From Thermomicrobiales bacterium (lineage in GTDB: Bacteria; Chloroflexota; Chloroflexia; Thermomicrobiales; UBA6265): DNA of 64,000 nt. Each line of letters opens with the position of its first letter. The first letter of the stretch is position 1. Below the pieces are notes generated by a model. The model worked only from the letters and a program-made list of their open reading frames with translations. It was not told the DNA's origin and did no database searches. The stretch spans positions 38,710 through 102,709 of the forward strand of contig JAMLHN010000011.1 in NCBI GenBank assembly GCA_023957115.1, in the 5' to 3' direction. The translations under genes and the position numbers were made by a program. Shown here piece by piece: positions 25,238 to 33,250 of the stretch.

Positions 25238-26401
25238 ATGCTTACGCGCCGCACGCTGCTCACCTCTGCCTTGGCAGCATCCGCGCTGACGCTCCTGACG
25301 CAATCCACTCAAGCCCAGACACCAAACCCTTCCGGCCCAATCGATCCTACCCTGCGCGACTACCTCGGCATGATCCCCACCTCGGTCGCCAGTCTCGATC
25401 AGGGGGTACCGGTACTCATGGGAAATGCGCAACTTCAGGCGGACGCGCTCGATATTCCGTTGCCCGTGGACACTGACGACGAAGAGCGCGTCCACACCTG
25501 GCAGCTTGGAATGGGCAATGTGCCAATTCCCGAGATTCTGCGCCGGACCGAGCAGATCTACTTTGGGATGCAGCAAGTGACCGGGTACCAGCTTTCTCAG
25601 ATCTACTCCGGCGTCGAAACCGGCGATCCGGCGAACATGGTCACCCTCGTCCGTGGCGATCTCGATCCGGTCGTGATTCAGGCGGCCCAGGAGGACGTCG
25701 GGTATCAACGCCAGGAGATCGACGGTCATCCAATCTTCGCGCTCGACCAGGATCGGGAGATGGAATCGGTCGGTACGCTGGATCTTGTGTCTGGACGGCT
25801 CGCCTGCTCGACCTTTCTGGACGATGGCACACTGGTCTACGCACCCACGCTCGATCTGATCGAATCGCTGCTCGCGCCGGAATCCACGTTGCTGGATCTC
25901 CCCGCGGTCACGCAAGCCATCGATACCCTGGATGAGCCGCTGATCTCCGCGGCGCTGGCTGGTCCTGGCGCGCTCTTGCCCTATACCCCATTCGAGGACG
26001 AGCCACCCAACAATCCCGAGACCATCGCCAACGCCTGGCCAGACGGCTCCCCTCTGGTGCAAGCAGCCATCATCGGCTCGACTGCAGGCGGACCGCTCGA
26101 AACCTTCGCCGGCGGCGCAACGCCCGTCCCAGCGCCGAACGGCGTCATCTCTCGCTCCAAGTTCACCCTGGTCTATCCGACTGCCGAGGAAGCTGTTCTG
26201 GCCGCCGGTCAAATCCAGCATCGACTCGCAACCGGATCCTCGACGTCCTACGAGCAACCCTGGTCCGAGCTCTTCGCCACGTGGACCGTACAACCAAATG
26301 AGGCAAACACGTCAGTTCTCGTTACCATCGAATGGCAGAACGTACCCTCGAAGGGACTGACGCTGCTCTACCGTCGCGATCTCGGATTCATCACCGGCTG
26401 A
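25238..26401 (+). CDS. Exported protein of unknown function, tandem paralogue 1 of 3
   Basis: This 387-residue protein starts MLTRRTLLTSALAASALTLL, a Tat-type signal, and matures near QAQTPNPSG. It shares with the next two genes the order: DPTLxDYL, a SVASLDQG region with GNAQLQADAL, an SGVETGDPANM region (LVRGDLDP), FLDDGTLVYAPTL, GSTAGGPL, a KFTLVYPTAEEA segment and the terminal DLGFITG. No catalytic motif or lipobox is seen. AGGAGG precedes the start. I recognise no characterised family. Confidence 0.8.
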   Translation: MLTRRTLLTSALAASALTLLTQSTQAQTPNPSGPIDPTLRDYLGMIPTSVASLDQGVPVLMGNAQLQADALDIPLPVDTDDEERVHTWQLGMGNVPIPEILRRTEQIYFGMQQVTGYQLSQIYSGVETGDPANMVTLVRGDLDPVVIQAAQEDVGYQRQEIDGHPIFALDQDREMESVGTLDLVSGRLACSTFLDDGTLVYAPTLDLIESLLAPESTLLDLPAVTQAIDTLDEPLISAALAGPGALLPYTPFEDEPPNNPETIANAWPDGSPLVQAAIIGSTAGGPLETFAGGATPVPAPNGVISRSKFTLVYPTAEEAVLAAGQIQHRLATGSSTSYEQPWSELFATWTVQPNEANTSVLVTIEWQNVPSKGLTLLYRRDLGFITG

Positions 26402-26476
26402 TCCGCTGACATCTCCAGATCGCTCGAACCGGGGATCGACACCCGGTCGTTTCACCAACGATACGGAGGAGGATTC

Positions 26477-27658
26477 ATGATCACGCGCAGACGGCTGCTG
26501 GCCGCCGCACTCGCGTTGCCCGCATTCGGCATGGCCGCCCCAACACCGCTCCATGCCCAAACCCCGGCCAGCACTCCACCGGCGGATCCGACACTCTGGG
26601 ACTACCTCACCCTCGGACCTGCGGCTGCCTATAGCCTGGAACAACCGATTGCGGTCCTGGCGGGCAATGTGCAGTTGCAAATGGAAACCCTCGGCCTTTC
26701 CTTCCCAATCGATCCCACCGATGATGCGCAACGACAAGCTTGGAGCCGGGCAACCTACTACGTCGCCATTCCGTCGGGAATCTCATCCTTCATAGCGCTG
26801 GACAACGGTCCCGCGCTGCTCGGCTTCGATGTCAGCCAAGTCGCGTCCGGCGCAGAGATCGGCGAATCCATCGATACGCTCTCCTTCGTACGCGGCAGCT
26901 TCGATCCCGCCCAGGTCCGAGCCGCCCAGCTGGCCAACGGCTACCAGGAGCTGGAGCTCGATGGCCGGCCCGTCTTCTCGCTCAGCGAGACGGCCGCGGT
27001 CGATCTCTCCAATCCGATCCAGCAAATCGCGCTGGCGCGGCTGAACAATTCGACCATGCTGGACGATGGGACGCTCGTCTACGCGCCCACCCTGACACTG
27101 CTCGAAGCAGTATTGACGTCAGAATCGACGATCGCCGGCATGCCGTTCGTTGCCCAGGCGATGGCCACCCTCGATCACCCCCTGATCCTTTCGACCCTGC
27201 TCGGTCCGGGGGCGTTTCTACCCGACATTGCCGCGCAGATCCTCGCGAATCCGTCCCTGGATGCAATCGCAGCGACCGTAGAGAGCGAGATGGAGCAGGA
27301 ACAAGCACCCATCGTCCTCTCCGCCATTGCCGGTTCGACCGCCGGCGGCCCGCTCGTGGCGCCGAGCGGCGATGCGACCCCCGGATCCGATCCTGCACCG
27401 CCGCTCTCGGTCTCCAAATTCGCCCTCGTCTATGCCACGCCCGAGGAAGCCGCCCGCGCCGCGACATCGATCGAATCCAACTTGGAGACGGGCAGTTCCC
27501 TCCGCACCGGAGAACCATGGACCGCGCTCTTTGCGAGTTGGTCTGTCGCGCCAAGCGACACACACCCCTCGGTGCTGCTGACACTGGAGTGGCGCGACCG
27601 CGCCGCCCGAACCTTCGACCTCGTCTACTCCCGCGACCTCGGCTTCATCACCGGTTAA
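26477..27658 (+). CDS. Exported protein of unknown function, tandem paralogue 2 of 3
   Basis: This 393-residue protein has a signal peptide (MITRRRLLAAALALPAFGMA, then HAQTPAS). It has the same segment order as its neighbours: DPTLWDYLTLGPAAAYSLEQ, SGAEIGESIDTLSFVRGSFD, MLDDGTLVYAPTLTLLEAV, IAGSTAGGPL, SKFALVYATPEEAARAA and the terminal DLGFITG. The 75-base gap after copy 1 and the GGAGGA ribosome site suggest one transcript. Function unknown. Confidence 0.8.
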   Translation: MITRRRLLAAALALPAFGMAAPTPLHAQTPASTPPADPTLWDYLTLGPAAAYSLEQPIAVLAGNVQLQMETLGLSFPIDPTDDAQRQAWSRATYYVAIPSGISSFIALDNGPALLGFDVSQVASGAEIGESIDTLSFVRGSFDPAQVRAAQLANGYQELELDGRPVFSLSETAAVDLSNPIQQIALARLNNSTMLDDGTLVYAPTLTLLEAVLTSESTIAGMPFVAQAMATLDHPLILSTLLGPGAFLPDIAAQILANPSLDAIAATVESEMEQEQAPIVLSAIAGSTAGGPLVAPSGDATPGSDPAPPLSVSKFALVYATPEEAARAATSIESNLETGSSLRTGEPWTALFASWSVAPSDTHPSVLLTLEWRDRAARTFDLVYSRDLGFITG

Positions 27659-28028
27659 CCGACCGTGCCAACCCAAAGCGAGAAGATACTCTTTTTCCGT
27701 ATCTTCACAATAGGGTTGGGAATGAGGAGCTGGCAGCCAGGAGCTCGGAACGAAACGTCACCGCGTGCGCCTCTCCCAACTCCCAACTCCTAGGCCGTGC
27801 TTGAAAAGCCCACCATGCGGCTTGATGGACGCCGCATTTCGGGTTCTTCATCCGTTGAGACCCCAAACTCGCCGCTTCGGTCTCCTCCGGCCCCCGGACT
27901 CCGGACTCCGGACCCCCTTTTCAAACACGCCCCAACTCCCCAAGACACATACCACGTTTCTCGCTAGAATCATTCCGTAGGCGAGAATAGTTACGCTGGC
28001 GTATGTATATTGAAAGGGATCGATAAAT
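27659..28028. other. Repeat-filled gap between tandem paralogues 2 and 3
   Basis: This 370-base gap holds a short AGGAGCT/CAACTCC inverted repeat (27720-27792) and, directly adjoining it, the small element 27791-27933. The last 90 bases, with TATGTATATTG near 27999, may contain the promoter of copy 3. No gene is seen. Confidence 0.6.
27791..27933 (+). mobile_element. Small TIR element, type A, copy 1
   Basis: This starts TAGGCCGTGCTTGAAAAG and ends CTTTTCAAACACGCCCC, so the ends are inverted repeats with a few mismatches. The interior (TTCGGTCTCCTCCGG, CGGACTCCGG) matches 32633-32762 and, inverted, 58931-59068. It has no coding capacity, like a MITE. Confidence 0.65.
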
Positions 28029-29222
28029 ATGCTGTCTCGTCGTCGTTTCGTGTCTGCCGCGTTGGGATTTTCGGCCCTTGCGTTGGCAACGCCCCCGATC
28101 GCGCACGCGCAATCGTCTCCTGCCGGCACGCCGGTCGATCCGCTCCTTTGGGATTACCTCTCGCTCAGTCCAATTTCGGTCGCCACGCTGGATCAGGCAG
28201 CGCCGGTCACGGTCGGGAACGCGCAGCTCCAGGCAGATACCCTCGGGCTCACCCTGCCATTCGATCTCGACGATGAGGAAGCGCTCTACGCCTGGATCCA
28301 GGCCATGTTCACGCTCACCCTACCCGGTCCCATCGCGACCAATGCGCTTCGTCCGGACTTCACGCTCAACACCGGGTTCGATATCACGCAAATCCAATCG
28401 GGAGCCGAAATCGGCGAGCCCCCCAACATGCTGACGTATTTGCGCGGCACATTCATTCCGGAAGCGATCGAAACCGCGCAACAGCTCAATGGGTACCAAC
28501 CAGTCGATATCAACGGACACCGGGTGATGTCACTTGCGCCCGATGCCGCGATCGATCTCGCCAATCCCGTTCAAGCTATGGCGCTGGCGCGGTTGAACAA
28601 TGCGACATTCCTCGACGACGGCACGCTGGTGTACGCATCGACCCTCGGGCTGATGGAAACGGCGCTTTCCGCGTCCCAAACCCTGGCCGATATTCCCCAG
28701 CTGCAACGCGCCATGGCCACCCTCGACGCTCCGCTGATGTCCAGCATGGTGCTTGGCCCCGGCAATTTCTTACCCGGCATTCCAATGGAGCTCTTTCAAC
28801 CCGATTCGCAGGAAGACATCGCCGGCGTGATGCTCACCATGCAAGCGCAGGAACCAGCCCCCGTCGTGCTGGCAGCTATCGCTGGGTCGACCGCCGGCGG
28901 ACCGGTCTCACTCATCGAGCCTCCCGAGGGTTCCACCCCGGATCCGGTCGCATTGGCCTCGCAGCCACGCTCGGTCTCGAAGTTCGCACTGGTCTACGCC
29001 ACTCCTGAGGATGCACAGACGGCGGCCCAACAGATCGAATCCCGTCTCTCGACGGGAAGCTCGTCCACGTCGGACAGGCCCTGGTCAGAAATGTTCGCGA
29101 GCTGGTCGGCAGTTCCCGATGCGGAACAGTCCTCCGTACTCTTGACCATCGAATGGATCGATCGTCCGGCCATGACCCAACGGCTCGTCTTCTCCCGCGA
29201 CCTCGGTTTCATCACCGGCTAG
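28029..29222 (+). CDS. Exported protein of unknown function, tandem paralogue 3 of 3
   Basis: This 397-residue protein starts MLSRRRFVSAALGFSALALA and matures near HAQSSPAG. It shows DPLLWDYLSLSPISVATLDQ, SGAEIGEPPNMLTYLRGTF, FLDDGTLVYASTLGLMETAL, IAGSTAGGPVSLIEP, SKFALVYATPEDAQTAAQQ and the terminal DLGFITG, as in the two genes before it. It is separated from copy 2 by a small mobile-like element, which may have been inserted after the triplication. AAAGGGA lies 9 bases before ATG 28029. Confidence 0.8.
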   Translation: MLSRRRFVSAALGFSALALATPPIAHAQSSPAGTPVDPLLWDYLSLSPISVATLDQAAPVTVGNAQLQADTLGLTLPFDLDDEEALYAWIQAMFTLTLPGPIATNALRPDFTLNTGFDITQIQSGAEIGEPPNMLTYLRGTFIPEAIETAQQLNGYQPVDINGHRVMSLAPDAAIDLANPVQAMALARLNNATFLDDGTLVYASTLGLMETALSASQTLADIPQLQRAMATLDAPLMSSMVLGPGNFLPGIPMELFQPDSQEDIAGVMLTMQAQEPAPVVLAAIAGSTAGGPVSLIEPPEGSTPDPVALASQPRSVSKFALVYATPEDAQTAAQQIESRLSTGSSSTSDRPWSEMFASWSAVPDAEQSSVLLTIEWIDRPAMTQRLVFSRDLGFITG

Positions 29223-29240
29223 CCCAGAACGATACCGTTA

Positions 29241-29408
29241 TTCCGTAGCAGCGTAGGGCAGAGCCCGAAACGCAAGCGACGGGTCGTCCCCCAGAGATCG
29301 GAGCGCAGGGGCGTCTCTGCCCTGCGATCGGCCGCAGGCCGGTACGGCATACCCCGCAGACCGATCCAACGTGGCAACCATTTCGGACTGCGCTCTCACG
29401 GAATCCGG
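29241..29408 (-). repeat. 160-bp dispersed repeat, copy 2 (inverted)
   Basis: The complement contains GCCGTACCGGCCTGCGGCCG, the CGCAGGGCAGAGACGCC core and CCACGTTGGATCGGTCTGCG, as in copies 55481-55636 and 56175-56330. It fills most of the gap between the third tandem paralogue and dcd. Confidence 0.7.
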
Positions 29409-29590
29409 GTAAATACACAAGGGTCTCATCCCCGGGCCTCGTAGCCGCCGGCGCTGTGCCGGCGGCTCCCCAATGCGGTGCATCCCCAGGGAATCACGCG
29501 GATTCCGTAGAACTCCCTTCCTGCGGTAGAATGTGCGTACGTACGTGGGGTTCGGCTCGATCCGGGCCATTGGAGTGTGTGGGGCAACGG

Positions 29591-30172
29591 ATGATTCTTT
29601 CCGATCGAGATATCGTGGCGGCGCTCGAAAACGGGCGTATCAAGATCGACCCCATGCCCGATCTCGAACGGCAGCTCGGTTCGGTGTCGGTCGACTTCCG
29701 GCTTGGCACCACCTTCATGGTCTTCGAGCACAGCCGGTACGCCTATATCGATCCACGCCATCCGCATTCGATCGGCGACGCCATGCGCACGATCGAAGTC
29801 GCCGAGGACGAGCCGTTCATCATGCAGCCGGGCGATTTCGCCCTCGCATCGACGGTCGAGGTGCTGGAGCTGCCAGACGATCTGCTCGGCCGGCTCGAGG
29901 GTCGCTCCAGCATCGCGCGGCTCGGGATCACGGTGCATTCCACGGCCGCTGTGTTCGAACCGGGCTGGATTGGCACCGCCACCATGGAGTTGAGCAATCT
30001 CGGCCGGATGGCCGTGGCGCTCTATCCGGGGATGCGCGTCTGCGCCTTTTCGTTCGAAACCGTCAGCTCGCCGGTCATGACCCCCTACCGCCTCAAAGCC
30101 AATAACAAATACGCCGGCCAGATCGATCCCAGGGCGAGCCTGCTCAGCGAGGAAAACCGCAACGAGAACTAA
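29591..30172 (+). CDS. dcd: dCTP deaminase
   Basis: This 193-residue protein starts MILSDRDIVAALENGRIKI. It has the family core LEGRSSIARLGITVHSTAAV with the catalytic Glu in VFEPGWIGTATMELSNLG and the C-terminal nucleotide-binding segment YRLKANNKYAGQID. It deaminates dCTP to dUTP for thymidylate synthesis; a bifunctional deaminase-dUTPase cannot be excluded. Start ATG 29591. Confidence 0.9.
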   Translation: MILSDRDIVAALENGRIKIDPMPDLERQLGSVSVDFRLGTTFMVFEHSRYAYIDPRHPHSIGDAMRTIEVAEDEPFIMQPGDFALASTVEVLELPDDLLGRLEGRSSIARLGITVHSTAAVFEPGWIGTATMELSNLGRMAVALYPGMRVCAFSFETVSSPVMTPYRLKANNKYAGQIDPRASLLSEENRNEN

Positions 30173-30241
30173 GGGCGAGACCGGAGACCTTAGCTTGTGT
30201 CGCTGCGGCGCGTACGTACGCACAACCCAAAAGGGGTAGAG

Positions 30242-30260
30242 CCCAGCGTTTCAACGGTGG
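30242..30260 (+). repeat. 20-base palindromic repeat, copy 3
   Basis: CCCAGCGTTTCAACGGTGG, with one mismatch to the consensus, preceded by AAAAGGGGTAGAG. It lies between dcd and the convergent acetyltransferase gene. Confidence 0.7.
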
Positions 30261-30285
30261 TCCGGCAGTTCCCGCTCCCCAGAGA

Positions 30286-30930
30286 CTACGACGTCACCAG
30301 CCAATGGTCGGCCGTGTTTGCAAGCTCGCGTACCTCATCCACGAACTGTCCGAGATGCCAGCCATCGCAGACCGCATGGTGCACTTGAATCGCAAGCGGC
30401 ATGATGGTCCGTCCGTTGCGTTCGGCGTGTTGGCCGATGGTCAGAATCGGCAGCAGATGGTCATCCGGCAGATTGAGATTGAACGAGGTAAATGCGACCC
30501 AGGGAATACTCGACACGTTGATCAGATTACCGGGCACGTCCGTCGGCGGCAAGCTGCGGTCGCCAAACCGCTCCATATCTTGACGACAACGTTGATAGAA
30601 CGCGCCGAAGTCGATGCGATACGGAGTCCAGAGTCCGGAAAAGGTTCGTGTGGTGGGTTCGAAGACCGTATAGTGCGGTGAAAGCTCGTCCCAGATCCCC
30701 AGACGACCATCGTTGTCACGACTCATGCGGAATTCCGGCACACGATTGGCCGCACTCGTCAGCATCCAGATCTGAGCTGGGTAGATGCGATAGCCGAGCC
30801 GTTTTGTCGCGTCCCGCAGCCTGGTAATATCGACGTCCACGGTCGCACTATAGGTGAGCTGCATCGCCAGAAACTGATGGTAGTGCTCCCGGCGCGGATA
30901 GCGCTCCAGATCGACCACTTGAAATGACAT
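30286..30930 (-). CDS. cat: Chloramphenicol acetyltransferase, classical CAT fold
   Basis: This 214-residue protein has the usual CatA length and the active-site stretch VHHAVCDGWHLGQFVDE (His plus DG) near the C-terminus. Earlier motifs are REHYHQFLAMQLTYSATVDV and FSGLWTPYRIDFGAFYQRC. It would transfer acetyl from acetyl-CoA to chloramphenicol; environmental members may act on other compounds. ATG 30930 follows AGGAGA. It is convergent with dcd and sits about 70 bases from a parS-like site. No mobile gene is adjacent, so it is probably a resident gene. Confidence 0.85.
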   Translation of the reverse strand: MSFQVVDLERYPRREHYHQFLAMQLTYSATVDVDITRLRDATKRLGYRIYPAQIWMLTSAANRVPEFRMSRDNDGRLGIWDELSPHYTVFEPTTRTFSGLWTPYRIDFGAFYQRCRQDMERFGDRSLPPTDVPGNLINVSSIPWVAFTSFNLNLPDDHLLPILTIGQHAERNGRTIMPLAIQVHHAVCDGWHLGQFVDEVRELANTADHWLVTS

Positions 30931-31002
30931 GGACGGGACTCTCCTGACCAAACACGCGGGAGACACCGGGAAGGGCGTCGTGGCTTGCTGCAGTCTACGT
31001 CG

Positions 31003-31022
31003 AACGTTTCACGTGAAACGTT
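31003..31022. promoter_or_regulatory. parS-like site 1
   Basis: AACGTTTCACGTGAAACGTT is a perfect 20-base palindrome. Its central 16 bases match the ParB-binding consensus TGTTTCACGTGAAACA at 14 positions. It lies in the gap upstream of the cat gene. Confidence 0.75.
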
Positions 31023-31231
31023 GCTTCCATTCTTCTACTCGGACATCCTCGAGCACCTGAGCATGCCCCGCGCCTGGTCACATCAGGCGGCATGGCCCAT
31101 TTCGATGGGCCTATCGCGGAGTATGGATACATCCCCTCGACAGGTGAGCGCCCAGGCCGGATAATCGACAAACGCTTCCGCGTCCACCTCGCATGGACGC
31201 GCCACCGTCGATCCGTAAGGGAATGGCCTCC

Positions 31232-31630
31232 GTGTCGAACGAAAAATTGCTCTTTCAGCTTTCCGGTCTCGCCAACCGCTTCGAGCCAATGCTCGAACAG
31301 ACCATGCGGGACTACGCCGGCCGGGTTCCCGAGGGCTACCCCAACATCTCCGGCGACGCCGCCCGAGGGAGCTACGGGATCCAGCTCGATCCCTCATTCG
31401 CGCTCTTCCTCGTCACCGATGGAGAGCGGCTCTTCGCCGACATGACCTACCGGTCCTCGCGGACCGATGCCCGCTCCAGCGCCGGCCGCGAAAAATTCTC
31501 CGGCATGACGATCTTCGACCGTCGCCCCATCGAGCACACAATCTCCGACCAGGAGCTGCGCAACCTGCTCGCCGAGCTCCTCGCCCGCTTCAATACCCAG
31601 CCGCTCCTGATCCATATCACCGACACGTAG
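31232..31630 (+). CDS. Small conserved-looking protein of unknown function between two parS-like sites
   Basis: This protein of about 132 residues starts SNEKLLFQLSGLANRFEPM and includes FALFLVTDGERLFADMTY and FDRRPIEHTISDQELRNLL. It has no signal peptide, membrane segment or known motif. I prefer the GTG at 31232 because AAGGGA lies 9 bases ahead; in-frame ATGs at 31193 and 31223 are less well placed. A strong terminator follows its stop. I recognise no family. Confidence 0.6.
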   Translation: MSNEKLLFQLSGLANRFEPMLEQTMRDYAGRVPEGYPNISGDAARGSYGIQLDPSFALFLVTDGERLFADMTYRSSRTDARSSAGREKFSGMTIFDRRPIEHTISDQELRNLLAELLARFNTQPLLIHITDT

Positions 31631-31662
31631 ACCGGGATCCAGATCCAACGTCCAGCAACGCA

Positions 31663-31690
31663 AACGCCCGGGCCGTCTGGCCCGGGCGTT
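31663..31690 (+). terminator. Rho-independent-type terminator hairpin
   Basis: AACGCCCGGGCC (31663-31674) pairs perfectly with GGCCCGGGCGTT (31679-31690) across a GTCT loop, 33 bases after the stop codon. The T-rich tail is weak (CATGTTTC). Confidence 0.75.
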
Positions 31691-31692
31691 CA

Positions 31693-31708
31693 TGTTTCAC
31701 GTGAAACG
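31693..31708. promoter_or_regulatory. parS-like site 2
   Basis: TGTTTCACGTGAAACG matches the ParB consensus TGTTTCACGTGAAACA at 15 of 16 positions. It lies 690 bases from site 1. Confidence 0.82.
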
Positions 31709-31727
31709 GTCGTAGGAGTTGGGAGTT

Positions 31728-31870
31728 AGGATTTACAGCCGATTTCAGAATGGTTGACGCGCCGAAAACTCCTGCTGTCATTCTGACGAAGGAAGAATCT
31801 CCCCGCCGCAGCGGGCGCTTCGATGCCGCACGCCTCCGACGAAGTGCCACCTGTTCTGTAATCTGCTCTA
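31728..31870 (+). repeat. 135-bp dispersed repeat, copy 2
   Basis: This is closely similar to 4577-4714. It is framed by AGGAGTTGGGAGTTAGGA (31713-31730) on the left and CTCCTAACTCC arms (31948-31975) on the right, so it is carried inside one of the inverted-arm structures. Confidence 0.75.
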
Positions 31871-31977
31871 GGAGTTTGGAACGGATGTCCGGAGCCCGAA
31901 GCAGCACGCGCACAAGCTGTGCCACTCGAAGCCGGCAACAGCCAGCTCCTAACTCCTACCACCTAACTCCAAAACAT

Positions 31978-32439
31978 CTACTCGTCATACACCCAACGAT
32001 CGGTGTCCCGCGACCAGGACGGCAGTTCCTCGCCTTCGAAGAAAAGTCCCACCTCGCGCTCCCCACTCGCCACACTGTCCGAGGCATGCACGAGGTTCCG
32101 GCCAACGGTCAAACCGTAATCGGCGCGGATCGTTCCCGGAGCCGCCTCCCACGGTCGCGTGCTCCCCACGGTCGAGCGAGTGATCTCGATCGCCTTCGGA
32201 CCTTCCAGCACCATCACCAGGGAGGGTCCCGACGTGATGTAATCGACCAACCCCGCATAGAACGGTTTGCCTTCATGCTCCGCATAATGCTTCTTGGCCA
32301 GCGCCGCGTCGATCGTGCCGAAACGCATCGCCACAATCTTCAGGCCGCGTCGCTCGAACCGATTCACGATCTCACCGGTCAGTCCACGCTGCACGCCATC
32401 CGGCTTGACGATAACCAGCGTTCGTTCGATGTCCGCCAC
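31978..32439 (-). CDS. ndk: Nucleoside diphosphate kinase
   Basis: This 153-residue protein of normal family length starts ADIERTLVIVKPDGVQRGL. It has the active-site motif NLVHASDSVASGEREVGLFF with the phosphorylated histidine, where Ala replaces the usual Gly of HGSDS. It equalises nucleoside triphosphate pools using ATP. I use the GTG at 32439 because GGAGG lies 5 bases before it; the ATG at 32454 has no ribosome site. Confidence 0.92.
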   Translation of the reverse strand: MADIERTLVIVKPDGVQRGLTGEIVNRFERRGLKIVAMRFGTIDAALAKKHYAEHEGKPFYAGLVDYITSGPSLVMVLEGPKAIEITRSTVGSTRPWEAAPGTIRADYGLTVGRNLVHASDSVASGEREVGLFFEGEELPSWSRDTDRWVYDE

Positions 32440-32632
32440 AAATTCCTCCAGCATATGACACAAGATGGACGATCTCGTGGGCACTCCCACAATCCAACCG
32501 GAAAGCCTAGCACACGCCTCTTCGGCTGAATCGGGCGACTCTTGCGTGCGCGTGAAACGGGTTCTGAGTCTGTTCGGCAAGAGGCAATAAGCACCGGTAG
32601 AGCATCATCTCGAATCCGTCATTCCGAACTCC

Positions 32633-32762
32633 TAGGGCGTGTTTGAAAAGCCCATCGTGCGCCCTGATGGACGCCGCGTTTCGGGTGCTTCACGCCATTG
32701 AGACCCCGAACCTCGTTGCTTCGGTCTCCTCCGGGCTCCGGACCCGTTTCAAACACGCCCTA
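32633..32762 (+). mobile_element. Small TIR element, type A, copy 2
   Basis: The ends are a perfect 16-base inverted repeat, TAGGGCGTGTTTGAAA and TTTCAAACACGCCCTA. The 130-base element is flanked by AACTCC on the left and GCTCCTAGCTCC on the right. The interior matches copy 1 at 27791. No coding capacity; typical of a non-autonomous element. Confidence 0.75.
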
Positions 32763-32773
32763 GCTCCTAGCTC

Positions 32774-32962
32774 CTAATTCCCAACTCCTTCGTCCGGTTC
32801 CGAGCTCGCCAGCGGGGTCGGCACTCGTTCACCCGTGGGTCGCTCCCGGTTGCGTCGCTGTCGTTTCAACGCCTGATCGAGCGTCCACTTGGTCACGATG
32901 ACCGCCAGAGCCAGCGGCACCAGAATCACCAATACCACCAGCAACCATTCCGTTCCGCTCAT
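32774..32962 (-). CDS. Small single-helix membrane protein
   Basis: This 62-residue protein starts MSGTEWLLVVLVILVPLALA, one transmembrane helix, followed by a basic cytoplasmic tail (KRQRRNRERP). GAGGAC lies 6 bases before ATG 32962. The function is unknown, and the coding status rests on the helix and ribosome site only. Confidence 0.5.
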   Translation of the reverse strand: MSGTEWLLVVLVILVPLALAVIVTKWTLDQALKRQRRNRERPTGERVPTPLASSEPDEGVGN

Positions 32963-33250
32963 CCGAGTCCTCGCGTCGCAGAGATGCGGCGACCCGCCGC
33001 CGATCGTTCCAGCGATACTACACCAGCGCACCGATCCAGCCCCAGCACACCGGCCCGGACGCGCGCCTTCCACCCTGGGCCTCGAGCGGGGCGCGCCGCT
33101 GCGTCCCCATACACCCGGCTATCGCTCGATCCAGAACCACAAATGTCGACATAATATTAGAAAGAGCTCATACGAACCGGCTCCGGTGCCATTGGCCTCA
33201 TCGGTCATCTCCGGCCCCCGGACTCCGAGCTCCGGCCCCCGTTTGCCCCC

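Noticed and set aside
30286..30930. Recently acquired resistance island around cat
   Set aside because: Neighbours are housekeeping genes (dcd, ndk) and no transposase, integron or composition break is visible.
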